Assembly: GCF_011634835.1 (NCBI RefSeq)
Contig: NZ_SIRP01000001.1
Coordinates: 1,449,603 to 1,513,602 of the forward strand
Direction: 5' to 3'
DNA from: Isoptericola sp. BMS4
GTDB lineage: Bacteria; Actinomycetota; Actinomycetes; Actinomycetales; Cellulomonadaceae
Length of the DNA stretch: 64,000 nucleotides
Shown in pieces: positions 30,409 to 39,362 of the stretch (position 1 is the stretch's first letter; each line of letters starts with the position of its first letter). The notes under the pieces are model-generated. The model saw nothing but the letters and a program-made list of their open reading frames with translations, was not told where the DNA came from and did no database searches. The position numbers and the translations under genes are program-made.

Positions 30409-31605
30409 ATGGCGGGCTCGCAGTCCTCGTTGCGCGAGGCGAACCGCGCCCGGGTGGTCGACGCCGTGAAGCGGCACGGGGGCCTCACCCAGGTGGAGCT
30501 CACCGGTGCGACGGGGCTGTCCCCGGCGACCGTCTCGACGATCGTCAAGGAGCTCGTCGCCGCGGAGCTCGTCGAGGTCCGCGGCACCGTGCGCTCCGGG
30601 CGCCGGGCCCAGCTCGTCACGCTCGCCCACCGGGTCGGGCTCGTGGCGGGCGTCGTCGTCGGCGGCCGCGACCTGCGGGTCGCCGTGGCCGACGTCTCGC
30701 ACGAGGTGCTCGCCGAGCAGACGATGCCGCTGCCCGCCGAGCACCGCGCCGACACCAGCCTGGACCGCGCCGCCCTGCTGGTCGTGGACCTGCTCGACCG
30801 GGTCGGCGCCGACCTGTCCGAGCTGCTCGGCCTCGGCGTCGCCCTGCCCGCGCCCGTGGACGCGTCCTCGGGCGAGGTCACCGTCCGCGGGATCCTGCGC
30901 GGGTGGGACGGCGTGCCGGTCGCGCAGGTGCTGTCGAAGCGGCTGGCCCGCCCGGTGTTCGTGGACAACGACGCCAACCTGGGCGCGCTCGCCGAGAGCA
31001 CCACCGGCGCCGCCCGCGACGTCCACGACGCGATCTACGTGCGTGCCGGCCACGGCGTCGGCGCCGGCATCGTGCTCGGCGGGCGGGTGCACCGGGGCGT
31101 GGCGGGCACCGCCGGGGAGATCGGGCACGTGCAGGTCGACCCCGCGGGGCGGATCTGCTCCTGCGGCAGCCGCGGCTGCCTCGACACCGTCGTCGGGGAC
31201 GAGGCGCTGCTGGAGCCGCTGCGCACCAGCCACGGCCACCTGACGCTGCGCGACGTCGTGCGGTTGGCGGGCGAGGACGACCCGGGGTGTCGCGAGATCG
31301 TGGCCGACGCCGCTACGGTGGTCGGCGGCGTGCTGGCGGGGCTGGCGACGTCGTTCAACCCGCAGCTCGTCGTCGTCGGCGGCGCGCTGGCCTCCACGGG
31401 GGACGTGTTCCTGGCGCCGCTGCGCGAGGTGCTGCGACGCCGCACCGTGCTGCAGCAGGTCGCCGCGCCGCTGGAGGTGGTCCCCGCCGTGCACGGCACG
31501 CGCGCCGAGCTCGAGGGGGCGCTGGCGCTCGCGCTGCAGCACACCGACGTGTTCGAGACGAGAGACGACGCCGAGCCGGGACGGTTCGAGAAGGGAGAGC
31601 GGTGA
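30409..31605 (+). CDS. ROK family transcriptional regulator
   Basis: This is a 398-residue ROK (repressor, ORF, kinase) protein of the NagC/XylR regulator branch. It has an N-terminal winged helix (about 5-65; GGLTQVELTGATGLSPATVSTIVKEL) and a sugar-kinase-like fold (about 80-380). The fold carries VFVDNDANLGALAE, the GHGVGAGIVLGGRVHRGVAGTAGEIGH loop, and a Cys-rich zinc motif CSCGSRGCLD. ATG 30409 has AGAGGA about 10 nt upstream; GTG 30391 is the alternative for a leaderless mRNA. It lies between the MmsAB importer and an orphan ABC ATPase, with which it overlaps by 4 nt. Both suggest a sugar-transport regulator. Confidence 0.9.
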   Translation: MAGSQSSLREANRARVVDAVKRHGGLTQVELTGATGLSPATVSTIVKELVAAELVEVRGTVRSGRRAQLVTLAHRVGLVAGVVVGGRDLRVAVADVSHEVLAEQTMPLPAEHRADTSLDRAALLVVDLLDRVGADLSELLGLGVALPAPVDASSGEVTVRGILRGWDGVPVAQVLSKRLARPVFVDNDANLGALAESTTGAARDVHDAIYVRAGHGVGAGIVLGGRVHRGVAGTAGEIGHVQVDPAGRICSCGSRGCLDTVVGDEALLEPLRTSHGHLTLRDVVRLAGEDDPGCREIVADAATVVGGVLAGLATSFNPQLVVVGGALASTGDVFLAPLREVLRRRTVLQQVAAPLEVVPAVHGTRAELEGALALALQHTDVFETRDDAEPGRFEKGER

Positions 31606-32333
31606 ACGGGCGCACGCCCCTGCTCTCGCTGCGCGAGGTGAGCCGGTTCTTCGGTGCCGTGGAGGCGCTGGTCGACGTCGACCTCGACGTGCACGCCCAC
31701 GAGGTCGTGGCGCTCGTCGGGGACAACGGCGCGGGCAAGTCGACGCTGGCCCAGATCGTCGCGGGCGTCCTGACGCCCAGCTCCGGCCAGCTCGAGATCG
31801 ACGGGGAGCCCGTGACGATCTCCTCGCCCTCGGCCGCGAACCGGCTGGGCGTGGCGAGCGTCTTCCAGGACCTCGCGGTGGCGGAGAACCTCGACGTGAC
31901 CGCGAACGTGTACCTCGGCCAGGAGCTGAGCAGGCGCGGCTTCCTGCGCGAGGGCGAGATGGAGGAGACGACGCGGGACCTCCTGCGCCACCTCACCGTG
32001 CGGATCCCGTCCGTGCGCACGCCGCTCAGCCAGCTCTCCGCCGGTCAGCGGCAGGCCGTCGCCATCGCGCGCACCCTCATCGGCTCACCGCGGATCGTCG
32101 TGCTGGACGAGCCGACGGCGGCGCTGTCGGTGGCGCAGACGGCGGAGGTCCTCACGCACATCCAGAAGCTGCGCGACCTCGGGCTCGGCGTGATCCTCAT
32201 CAGCCACAACCTCAACGACGTGCGCGCCGTCGCCGACCGCGTCGAGGTGCTGCGGCACGGGCGCAACAACGGCTCGTTCGCCGCGACCGCCAGCCACGAG
32301 GAGATCCTCGCCGCGATCACCGGCGCCCCGTGA
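31602..32333 (+). CDS. Orphan single-domain sugar ABC ATPase
   Basis: This 243-residue single nucleotide-binding domain is of the CUT2 type, about half the length of MmsA. It has GDNGAGKST, the Q-loop FQDLAVAENLDVTANVYLGQ, signature LSAGQRQAVAIAR, Walker [12 protein letters not shown] and ISHNLNDV. All catalytic positions are present. GTG 31602 overlaps the ROK stop (GTGA), so it is coupled to the regulator. No permease or binding protein follows; a hairpin and a convergent gene do. It could serve a permease encoded elsewhere, such as MmsB, or resemble FrcA-type one-domain importers. Confidence 0.88.
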   Translation: MNGRTPLLSLREVSRFFGAVEALVDVDLDVHAHEVVALVGDNGAGKSTLAQIVAGVLTPSSGQLEIDGEPVTISSPSAANRLGVASVFQDLAVAENLDVTANVYLGQELSRRGFLREGEMEETTRDLLRHLTVRIPSVRTPLSQLSAGQRQAVAIARTLIGSPRIVVLDEPTAALSVAQTAEVLTHIQKLRDLGLGVILISHNLNDVRAVADRVEVLRHGRNNGSFAATASHEEILAAITGAP

Positions 32334-32338
32334 TCTGT

Positions 32339-32396
32339 TGTGGGTACGAGACACGCCGACGTGAGCGGGGCGATCTCGGCGTGTCTCGTACCCACA
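32339..32396. terminator. Perfect 21-bp hairpin between convergent genes
   Basis: Arms 32339-32359 and 32376-32396 (core GGGTACGAGACACGCC) are perfectly complementary across 21 bp with a 16-nt loop. The hairpin starts 5 nt after the ATPase stop and ends 20 nt before the purU stop. It is probably a bidirectional terminator. Confidence 0.85.
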
Positions 32397-32416
32397 GCGC
32401 CGACCGGGTGCCGGGT

Positions 32417-33331
32417 TCAGCGGAAGACGACGGTGCGACGCCCGTCAAGGAGCACGCGGTGCTCGGCGTGCCAGCGCACCGCGCGCGCCAGCGTGCGGCG
32501 CTCGACGTCCTCGCCGAGGGCGACGAGGTCGGCGACGTGGTGCGCGTGGTCGACGCGCTCGACGTCCTGCTCGATGATCGGGCCCTCGTCCAGGTCGCCG
32601 GTGACGTAGTGCGAGGTGGCGCCGATGAGCTTGACCCCGCGGTCGTGGGCCTGCGCGTAGGGCCGCGCGCCCTTGAACGACGGCAGGAACGAGTGGTGGA
32701 TGTTGATGACGCGCCCGGCCAGGTCGCGGCACAGGTCGTCCGAGAGGATCTGCATGTACCGGGCGAGCACCACGAGCTCGACGTCCAGGCCGGCGACGAG
32801 CTCGCGCAGCCGGGCCTCGGCCTCCGGCTTGGTGTCGCGGGTGACCGGCACGTGGTGGAACGGCTTGCCGTAGAACGCGGCGATGTCGGCGAGGTCGGGG
32901 TGGTTGCCCACCACGCCGACGACGTCGACGGGCATGCCCTGCGACCGCTCGCGGTACAGCAGGTCCTGCAGGCAGTGCGCGGCCCGGCTGACCAGGACGA
33001 GGGTGCGCATCCGGCGGCCCACCCGGTCGAGGTCCCACGTCATGCCGTAGCGCTCGGCGACGGGCCGCAGAGCGGCCTCGAGGCGGGCGCGGCCGGCCTC
33101 GGCGGCCACCTGCACCCGCATGAAGAACAGGCCCGAGGCCGGGTCGCCGAACTGCTGCGACTCGGTGATGTTCCCGTCCAGGCCGGCCAGCACGCCGGCG
33201 ACGGCGTGCACGATGCCGGGGCGGTCGGGGCAGGACAGCGTGAGGACCCACTCGGTCGGCCCGGCCGCCCCGGTCGTCGAGGGCGGGCCGTCGGGGGCGT
33301 GCGCGTCGGGTGAGGGCGGGGTCGTCGTCAC
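32417..33331 (-). CDS. purU: Formyltetrahydrofolate deformylase
   Basis: PurU hydrolyses 10-formyl-tetrahydrofolate to formate and tetrahydrofolate, balancing one-carbon pools and feeding formate to purine synthesis. The 304-residue protein has an N-terminal ACT domain (about 27-105; LTLSCPDRPGIVHAVAGVLAG) and a C-terminal hydrolase domain like PurN (about 110-304; VGVVGNHPDL, VINIHHSFLPSFKGA, GATSHYVTGDLDEGPIIEQD). GTG 33331 gives normal length; a palindrome CGTGCCCA-TTG-TGGGCACG (33331-33349) covers the start. It is on the opposite strand from all neighbours and is unrelated to the sugar genes. Confidence 0.95.
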   Translation of the reverse strand: MTTTPPSPDAHAPDGPPSTTGAAGPTEWVLTLSCPDRPGIVHAVAGVLAGLDGNITESQQFGDPASGLFFMRVQVAAEAGRARLEAALRPVAERYGMTWDLDRVGRRMRTLVLVSRAAHCLQDLLYRERSQGMPVDVVGVVGNHPDLADIAAFYGKPFHHVPVTRDTKPEAEARLRELVAGLDVELVVLARYMQILSDDLCRDLAGRVINIHHSFLPSFKGARPYAQAHDRGVKLIGATSHYVTGDLDEGPIIEQDVERVDHAHHVADLVALGEDVERRTLARAVRWHAEHRVLLDGRRTVVFR

Positions 33332-33428
33332 GTGCCCATTGTGGGCACGCGCGGGGCCGTCCGCCCCGGGCGTCCGCCACGTGGCCGGGGTTCGCGCGGA
33401 CCGGGCGACATTCTGCGACGATAGCCCC

Positions 33429-34040
33429 ATGAGCGACGCATCCGGCACCGACGCCACGGGTCCCGCGGAGGCGACCACCGAGTCGACGGACCAGTCCGAC
33501 CTGACGACGCGGGTCGCCCTGGTCGACGACGCGCACGCGGGCGAGCTGCTCACGCTGCGGCGCGCGGCGTTCGTCAGCGAGGCCCAGCTCTACGACGACC
33601 CGCACATCCCGCCGCTGACGCAGACCCTGCACGAGCTGCGCGACGACATGGCCCGCGACGACGTCGTGACGGTCGGCGCGTGGGAGGGGCACCGGCTGGT
33701 GGGCTCGCTGCGCCTGGAGATCGAGGGTGGCAAGGCCACGCTGGGGCGCCTCGCGGTGGCGCCCGACCAGGAGGGCCGGGGCATCGGCACGTCGCTGATG
33801 TTCGCGATCCTCAACTACCTGCCGGAGCAGGTCACGGAGATCTGGGCGTTCACCGGCAAGGACTCGAAGAAGAACCTGGCCATGTACACCAAGCACGGGT
33901 ACGAGGAGCAGTACGACCGTGCGGCGGGCAAGCTGACGCTCACGTACCTGCGGCGCGTGCTCGGCGAGGTCGACGCGCGGGGCGGGGCCTCGCACGGCGA
34001 CCCCGCGGCGTCGGTGCCGGCCGGCGACGACGCGCGCTGA
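33429..34040 (+). CDS. GNAT family N-acetyltransferase
   Basis: This is a 203-residue acetyl-CoA-dependent acetyltransferase. After a polar 25-residue N-terminus, the GNAT core (about 27-180) shows DDVVTVGAWEGHRLVGSLRLEIEGG, LGRLAVAPDQEGRGIGTSLM (motif A with the R/Q-x-x-G-x-G/A loop), and KNLAMYTKHGYEE (motif B). The acetyl acceptor is unknown; the C-terminal 20 residues are disordered-looking. ATG 33429 begins 97 nt from the divergent purU start. Its stop is one nucleotide before the LacI GTG, so the two are cotranscribed. Confidence 0.88.
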   Translation: MSDASGTDATGPAEATTESTDQSDLTTRVALVDDAHAGELLTLRRAAFVSEAQLYDDPHIPPLTQTLHELRDDMARDDVVTVGAWEGHRLVGSLRLEIEGGKATLGRLAVAPDQEGRGIGTSLMFAILNYLPEQVTEIWAFTGKDSKKNLAMYTKHGYEEQYDRAAGKLTLTYLRRVLGEVDARGGASHGDPAASVPAGDDAR

Positions 34041-34041
34041 G

Positions 34042-35118
34042 GTGACGTCAGGACGGGCGGGGGGCGGCGCGCGCGGACGGCGCCCGTCGATGGCGGACGT
34101 CGCCGCGGTGGCGGGCGTCTCCCACCAGACGGTGTCGCGCGTGCTCAACGACCACCCGAGCGTCCGCGGGGAGACGCGCGAGCGGGTGCTGGCCGCGATC
34201 GCGACCCTCGGGTACCGCCGCAACAGCGCGGCGCGGGCGCTGGCGACGGCGCGCTCGGCGACGCTGGGCGTGGTGACGACGGGGTCGCCGCTGTTCGGCC
34301 CGAGCAGCACGCTCATCGCCATCGAGGGCGCGGCCCGCGACCAGGGCTACTACGTGTCGGTCGCGACGCTGCGCCGCTACGACGCGGACGCGATGCACGA
34401 CGCGCTCGAGCACTTCATGGACCAGGGCGTCGAGGCGATCGTGGTGATCGCGCCGCAGCTGGACGTCGCTGCGGCGGTCGAGTCGTTCCGCGCCCCGGTC
34501 CCGGTCCTGGTCGTGGCGGCGCTGGAGGACCTGCCGGCGGACGCGGGCACGACGCCGTCGGGCCCGACGACGCTCTCGCTCGCGGTGGACCAGCGTGCGG
34601 GTGCGCGCACGGCGACCGAGCACCTGCTCGACCTGGGGCACCGCGACGTGCTGCACGTGGCGGGGCCCTCGGACTGGTTCGACGCGCTGGAGCGCGAGGC
34701 GGGGTGGCGCGAGGCGCTGACGGCGCGCGGCGTCGTCCCGGCGAGGCCGCGCCGGTGCTCCTGGTCCGCGGGCGACGGGTACGCCGCGGGCCGGGACCTG
34801 GCCGAGGCCGTGGCCGCGGGGGAGGGGCCGACGGCGGTGCTCGCCGGCAACGACCAGCTCGCCCTGGGACTGCTGCGCGCGTTCTGGGAGCGCGGGCTGT
34901 CGGTGCCCGACGACGTCTCGGTGGTCGGGTTCGACGACGTCGCCGGGTCGGCCTACTTCGTGCCGCCGCTGACCACCGTGCGGCAGCCGTTCGACGCGCT
35001 GGGCCGCCGGAGCGTCGCCATGGTGGTGGGCGCGCTGGCGGGGCAGCGGGTGCCGACCGAGCGCATCGCGCCGGAGCTCGTCGTGCGCTCGAGCACGGCC
35101 GCCCCGCCGGTGCACTGA
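34042..35118 (+). CDS. LacI family regulator, probable arabinose repressor
   Basis: This is a 358-residue LacI-type repressor. The helix-turn-helix is at about 16-65 (MADVAAVAGVSHQTVSRVLNDHP and the hinge NSAARALATARS). The sugar-binding periplasmic-type domain follows (about 70-345; GPSSTLIAIEGAARDQGYYV, LAVDQRAGARTATEHLLDLGHRDV, VLAGNDQLALGLLRAF, VPPLTTVRQPFDALG). The first 16 residues are a basic extension; an internal ATG at 34090 could be the start. It is 1 nt from the GNAT gene and directly upstream of araBDA, whose promoter carries a LacI-type palindrome. Close sequence likeness to the regulator at 39363 indicates paralogy. Confidence 0.9.
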   Translation: MTSGRAGGGARGRRPSMADVAAVAGVSHQTVSRVLNDHPSVRGETRERVLAAIATLGYRRNSAARALATARSATLGVVTTGSPLFGPSSTLIAIEGAARDQGYYVSVATLRRYDADAMHDALEHFMDQGVEAIVVIAPQLDVAAAVESFRAPVPVLVVAALEDLPADAGTTPSGPTTLSLAVDQRAGARTATEHLLDLGHRDVLHVAGPSDWFDALEREAGWREALTARGVVPARPRRCSWSAGDGYAAGRDLAEAVAAGEGPTAVLAGNDQLALGLLRAFWERGLSVPDDVSVVGFDDVAGSAYFVPPLTTVRQPFDALGRRSVAMVVGALAGQRVPTERIAPELVVRSSTAAPPVH

Positions 35119-35123
35119 CGTCG

Positions 35124-35175
35124 CGACTCGCCCGCCCGCCGCACCCACGTTTCGTTCGGCGGGTGGGTCGAGTTG
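35124..35175 (+). terminator. Imperfect hairpin after the LacI gene
   Basis: CGACTCGCCCGCCCGCCG (35124-35141) pairs with the stretch ending in GTCGAGTTG (35157-35175), with one bulge and two wobble pairs. It separates the LacI gene from the araB promoter and overlaps that promoter's -35. Confidence 0.5.
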
Positions 35176-35202
35176 GGTGCCACACCGTGTGAGCGCTAAC
35201 AT
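35173..35202 (+). promoter_or_regulatory. araBDA promoter with LacI-type operator
   Basis: TTGGGT (35173-35178), 18 nt, TAACAT (35197-35202) forms a plausible sigma-A promoter. TGTGAGCGCTAACA (35188-35201) is a 14-bp palindrome with one imperfect pair and overlaps the -10. It matches the GH51 operator in 13 of 14 bases. Confidence 0.82.
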
Positions 35203-35333
35203 CGGACGACGTCCGTACCATCGGGCACGCGCGGCCACTCCGGCGGCGCAGCCGGCGGCGGGTAGCCAGCGCCGCCCGGCGGACGAGACGGTCACGACAC
35301 GCCCCGGCCACGCCGGGAGAGGACGGAGCAACG

Positions 35334-36959
35334 ATGGTGCAGCAGGGCGCGCAGCCGGGCGACGCGACCGACGCCCGGGCGGCGATCGCGGCGGGGGACA
35401 CGACGCTGGGCATCGAGCTCGGCTCCACCAACATCAAGGCCAGCCTGATCGGGCCGGACCACACCCCGCTGGCCAGCGGGTCCTCCGCCTGGGAGAACGA
35501 GCTCTCCGGCGGCCTGTGGACGTACTCCCTGGACGCGGTGTGGGACGGGCTGCGGGCCTGCTTCGCCGCGCTGGTCGACGACGCCGAGCGGCGCCACGGC
35601 GTCCGCCCCACCACGTTCGGGGCGATCGGCGTGTCGGCCATGATGCACGGCTACCTCGCGTTCGACGCCGACGGGGAGCTGCTGGTGCCGTTCCGCACCT
35701 GGCGCAACACCAACACCGGCCCCGCCGCGGCCGAGCTCACGGAGCTCTTCGGGTACAATGTCCCGCTGCGCTGGTCCATCGCGCACCTGTACCAGGCGAT
35801 CCTCGACGACGAGCCGCACGTGCCGCAGGTCGCCTCCTTCACCACCCTGGCCGGCTACGTGCACCGGGCCCTGACCGGCCGCCACGTGCTCGGCGTCGGC
35901 GACGCCTCCGGCATGTTCCCCATCGACCCGGCCACCCGCGACTACGACCAGCGGATGCTCGGCCAGTTCCGGCACCTCGTCGCCGCCAAGCGCCCGGGCC
36001 TGCAGGTCGAGGGCCTGCTGCCGCAGGTGCTGCCCGCCGGCGCGGACGCCGGCCGGCTCACCGAGGCAGGCGCGGCGCTGCTCGACCCGACCGGCACCCT
36101 GCAGGCCGGGACCCCGCTGTGCCCGCCCGAGGGCGACGCCGGCACCGGGATGGTCGCGACCAACTCCGTGGCCCGCCGCACCGGGAACATCAGCGCGGGG
36201 ACCTCGATCTTCGCGATGGTCGTGCTGGAGAAGCCGCTCGCGAGCGTGCACCACGAGCTCGACCTCGTGACCACCCCCGCCGGAGACCTCGTCGCGATGG
36301 TGCACTGCAACAACGGCGCGAGCGAGCTCGACGCCTGGGCCGGCGTGTTCGGCGAGCTCGCGGCCGCCCTCGGCCACGAGGGCTCCGCGGACGACGTCTT
36401 CGGTGCCCTGTTCGCGGCCGCGCTCGACGGTGAGCCGGACGGCGGCGGCCTCCTGGCGTACAACTACCTGGCCGGCGAGCCGATCACCGGGCTCGACGAG
36501 GGCCGCCCCCTCCTCGTGCGCACCCCCGACAGCCGGCTGACGCTCGCCAACCTGATGCGCACCCAGATCTACGGCGCGTTCGGCACGCTCGCGCTCGGCA
36601 TGAAGGTCCTCCACGGCGAGGGCGTCGCCATCGACACGATGTTCGCCCACGGCGGCATGTTCCGCACCGCCGGCGTGGCGCAGCACCTGCTCGCCGCCGC
36701 CGTCGACGCGCCGGTCGCCGTCGGGCGCACGGCGTCCGAGGGCGGCGCCTGGGGCATCGCGGTGCTCGCCGCCTTCGCCCGCGCCGCCGCCGAGCATCCC
36801 GGCCTCGCCCTGGACGACTACCTCACCGACCGGGTGTTCGCCGACGCGGAGCTCGACGTCGCCCAGCCGGACCCGGCCGACGCCGCCGGCTTCGCCAACT
36901 ACCTCGAGCGCTACGGCGCCGGCCTCGCCGTCGAGCGCGCGGCGGCCGACGCCCTGTGA
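35334..36959 (+). CDS. araB: L-ribulokinase-like FGGY carbohydrate kinase
   Basis: This 541-residue FGGY kinase is the likely L-ribulokinase of the arabinose pathway (L-ribulose to L-ribulose 5-phosphate). Its N-terminal actin-like lobe begins TLGIELGSTNIKASLIG (ATP/phosphate loop, about 25-41). Other marks are GVSAMMHGYLAFD, FRTWRNTNTG, LGVGDASGMFPID and, in the C-terminal lobe, GNISAGTSIFAMVVLE and MFAHGGMFRTAG. The sequence is the actinobacterial type, not the E. coli AraB type, so assignment leans on araD and araA downstream. ATG 35334 has GGAG just upstream. It is the first gene of the araBDA operon. Confidence 0.9.
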   Translation: MVQQGAQPGDATDARAAIAAGDTTLGIELGSTNIKASLIGPDHTPLASGSSAWENELSGGLWTYSLDAVWDGLRACFAALVDDAERRHGVRPTTFGAIGVSAMMHGYLAFDADGELLVPFRTWRNTNTGPAAAELTELFGYNVPLRWSIAHLYQAILDDEPHVPQVASFTTLAGYVHRALTGRHVLGVGDASGMFPIDPATRDYDQRMLGQFRHLVAAKRPGLQVEGLLPQVLPAGADAGRLTEAGAALLDPTGTLQAGTPLCPPEGDAGTGMVATNSVARRTGNISAGTSIFAMVVLEKPLASVHHELDLVTTPAGDLVAMVHCNNGASELDAWAGVFGELAAALGHEGSADDVFGALFAAALDGEPDGGGLLAYNYLAGEPITGLDEGRPLLVRTPDSRLTLANLMRTQIYGAFGTLALGMKVLHGEGVAIDTMFAHGGMFRTAGVAQHLLAAAVDAPVAVGRTASEGGAWGIAVLAAFARAAAEHPGLALDDYLTDRVFADAELDVAQPDPADAAGFANYLERYGAGLAVERAAADAL

Positions 36960-36985
36960 CCCGCCACCACCTCCCAGGAGAACCG

Positions 36986-37681
36986 ATGAGCACCACCCAG
37001 GTCCCCGCCTCCCTGCGCGCGGCGGTCGACGCCGCCAAGGAGCGCGTCGCCGCCCTGCACGCCGAGCTGCCCCGCTGGGAGCTCGTCGTCTGGACCGCCG
37101 GCAACGTCTCCGAGCGGGTGAGCAACCCCGACGGCGAGGACCTGCTGGTCATCAAGCCGTCCGGCGTCGCCTACGACGACATCACGCCCGGGTCGATGGT
37201 CGTGTGCGACCTGGACGCGAACCTCGTCGAGGGCGACCGGTCGCCGTCGTCGGACACCGCCGCGCACGCCTACGTCTACCGCCACATGCCCGAGGTGGGC
37301 GGCGTCGTGCACACCCACTCCACCTACGCGACGGCGTGGGCCGCGCGAGGCGAGGCGATCCCCTGCGTGCTGACGATGATGGCCGACGAGTTCGGCGGCC
37401 CGATCCCCGTCGGCCCCTTCGCGATCATCGGCGACGACTCGATCGGCCGCGGCATCGTCGAGACGCTCAGCTCCTCGCGCAGCCCCGCGGTGCTCATGCA
37501 GAACCACGGACCCTTCACGATCGGCTCCGACGCCCGCGCCGCCGTCAAGGCCGCCGTGATGGCCGAGGAGGTCGCGCGCACGGTGCACGTCTCGCGCCAG
37601 CTCGGCGAGCCCCTGCCGATCGCCAGCGAGCACGTGGACTCGCTGTACGCGCGCTACCAGAACGTCTACGGCCAGCACTGA
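36986..37681 (+). CDS. araD: L-ribulose-5-phosphate 4-epimerase
   Basis: AraD converts L-ribulose 5-phosphate to D-xylulose 5-phosphate, the entry to the pentose phosphate or phosphoketolase route. This 231-residue class II aldolase-fold enzyme shows TAGNVSERV, IKPSGVAYDDITP, SSDTAAHAYVYRH (with the conserved acid region), the zinc-binding HTHSTYATAWA pair and the third histidine in QNHGPFTIG. ATG 36986 follows AGGAGA. It lies 26 nt after araB and 36 nt before araA in one operon. Length is normal. Confidence 0.95.
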   Translation: MSTTQVPASLRAAVDAAKERVAALHAELPRWELVVWTAGNVSERVSNPDGEDLLVIKPSGVAYDDITPGSMVVCDLDANLVEGDRSPSSDTAAHAYVYRHMPEVGGVVHTHSTYATAWAARGEAIPCVLTMMADEFGGPIPVGPFAIIGDDSIGRGIVETLSSSRSPAVLMQNHGPFTIGSDARAAVKAAVMAEEVARTVHVSRQLGEPLPIASEHVDSLYARYQNVYGQH

Positions 37682-37717
37682 GCCGGCGCCCGACCCCCGA
37701 GCACCCGAGAGGACACC

Positions 37718-39229
37718 ATGAGCAAGCCGTACGCCGACCGCGAGGTCTGGTTCTTCACCGGCAGCCAGGACCTGTACGGTCCCGAGACGCTGGAGCAGGT
37801 CGCCGAGCAGTCCCGAGAGGTCGCCCGCACGCTCGACGCGTCCGCCGACGTGCCCGTGCGGGTGGTGTGGAAGCCGGTGCTCAAGGACGCGGGCGCGATC
37901 CGCCGCGCCATGCTCGACGCGAACGCCGACGACCGGGTGCTCGGCGTCATCACCTGGATGCACACGTTCAGCCCGGCCAAGATGTGGATCTCCGGCCTGG
38001 ACGCCCTGCGCAAGCCGCTGCTGCACCTGCACACGCAGGCCAACGTCGAACTGCCGTGGGCGGACATCGACATGGACTTCATGAACCTCAACCAGGCGGC
38101 GCACGGCGACCGCGAGTACGCCTACCTGGCCACGCGCCTCGGCGTCGCGCGCACCACCGTCGTCGGGCACGTCTCCAACCCGGCCGTGACGCGGCGCGTC
38201 GGCACCTGGGTGCGCGGTGCCGCCGGCTGGGCCGCGACCCACGAGCTGACGCTCGTGCGCTTCGGCGACAACATGCGCAACGTCGCCGTCACCGAGGGGG
38301 ACAAGACGGAGGCGGAGCTGCGGTTCGGCGTCTCGGTCAACACCTGGGGCGTGAACGACCTGGTCGCGGCCGTGGAGGCCGTGGACGAGGCCGCCGTGGA
38401 CGCGCTCGTCGCGGAGTACGAGGACCTGTACGACGTCGCCCCCGAGCTGCGCGCCGGGGCCGAGCGGCACGAGTCGCTGCGCTACGCCGCGCGCCAGGAG
38501 ATCGCCATGGAGGCGTTCCTCGTCGAGCGGGGCGCCAAGGCCTTCACCACGAACTTCGAGGACCTCGGCGGACTGCGACAGCTCCCCGGGCTCGCCGTGC
38601 AGCGGCTCATGGGAAAGGGCTACGGCTTCGGGGCCGAGGGCGACTGGAAGACCGCCGTCCTCGTGCGCGCCGCGAAGGTCATGGGGGAGGGGCTGCCCGG
38701 CGGCGCCTCGCTCATGGAGGACTACACCTACGACCTCACCCCGGGGTCGGAGCTCATCCTCGGCGCCCACATGCTCGAGATCTGCCCCTCGCTGACGACG
38801 TCGACGCCCCGCGTGGAGATCCACCCGCTCGGCATCGGCGACCGCGAGGACCCGGTGCGCATGGTCTTCGACGCCGACGCCACCCCCGGCGCCGTCGTCG
38901 TGTCCCTGGCGGACATGCGCGACCGCTTCCGCCTCACCGCGAACGTCGTCGACGTCGTGCCGCCCACGCACGAGCTGCCGAAGCTGCCGGTGGCGCGGGC
39001 CGTCTGGTCCCCGCGACCGGACTTCACCACCTCGGCCGAGGCCTGGCTGACCGCCGGCGGGGCGCACCACACCGTGATGTCCACGGCGGCGGGCGTGGAG
39101 GCGTTCGAGGTCTTCGCGAACATCGCGCGCACCGAGCTGCTCGTCATCGACGAGGACACCACGCGCCGCGGCTTCGCGGACCAGGTGCGGTGGAATCAGG
39201 TGTACTACCGCGTGGCGCAGGGCCTGTGA
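37718..39229 (+). CDS. araA: L-arabinose isomerase
   Basis: AraA isomerises L-arabinose to L-ribulose, the first intracellular step. The 503-residue protein begins with [20 protein letters not shown], the signature of the family. The manganese ligands are conserved: Glu307 (EGDWK), Glu334 (LMEDYTYD), His351 ([10 protein letters not shown]) and the His450/His451 pair (GAHHTVMS). ATG 37718 follows GAGAGGA. It is the last gene of araB-araD-araA; a 15-bp hairpin follows 16 nt later. Confidence 0.97.
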   Translation: MSKPYADREVWFFTGSQDLYGPETLEQVAEQSREVARTLDASADVPVRVVWKPVLKDAGAIRRAMLDANADDRVLGVITWMHTFSPAKMWISGLDALRKPLLHLHTQANVELPWADIDMDFMNLNQAAHGDREYAYLATRLGVARTTVVGHVSNPAVTRRVGTWVRGAAGWAATHELTLVRFGDNMRNVAVTEGDKTEAELRFGVSVNTWGVNDLVAAVEAVDEAAVDALVAEYEDLYDVAPELRAGAERHESLRYAARQEIAMEAFLVERGAKAFTTNFEDLGGLRQLPGLAVQRLMGKGYGFGAEGDWKTAVLVRAAKVMGEGLPGGASLMEDYTYDLTPGSELILGAHMLEICPSLTTSTPRVEIHPLGIGDREDPVRMVFDADATPGAVVVSLADMRDRFRLTANVVDVVPPTHELPKLPVARAVWSPRPDFTTSAEAWLTAGGAHHTVMSTAAGVEAFEVFANIARTELLVIDEDTTRRGFADQVRWNQVYYRVAQGL

Positions 39230-39245
39230 GCCCGGTCGTCTGAGC

Positions 39246-39287
39246 CGTCAGGCTCTCGTGCCGGAATGCGCCCACGAGAGCCTGACG
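39246..39287 (+). terminator. Perfect 15-bp hairpin after araA
   Basis: CGTCAGGCTCTCGTG (39246-39260) and CACGAGAGCCTGACG (39273-39287) are perfectly complementary with a 12-nt loop. It closes the araBDA operon before the next LacI gene. Confidence 0.85.
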
Positions 39288-39362
39288 ACTCGCGGCGGCG
39301 GTAGGCTGGCGTCGCCTGCCGCCGGCCGGCAGCCCGGCGCACGAATCCGATGGAGGCTCTGC

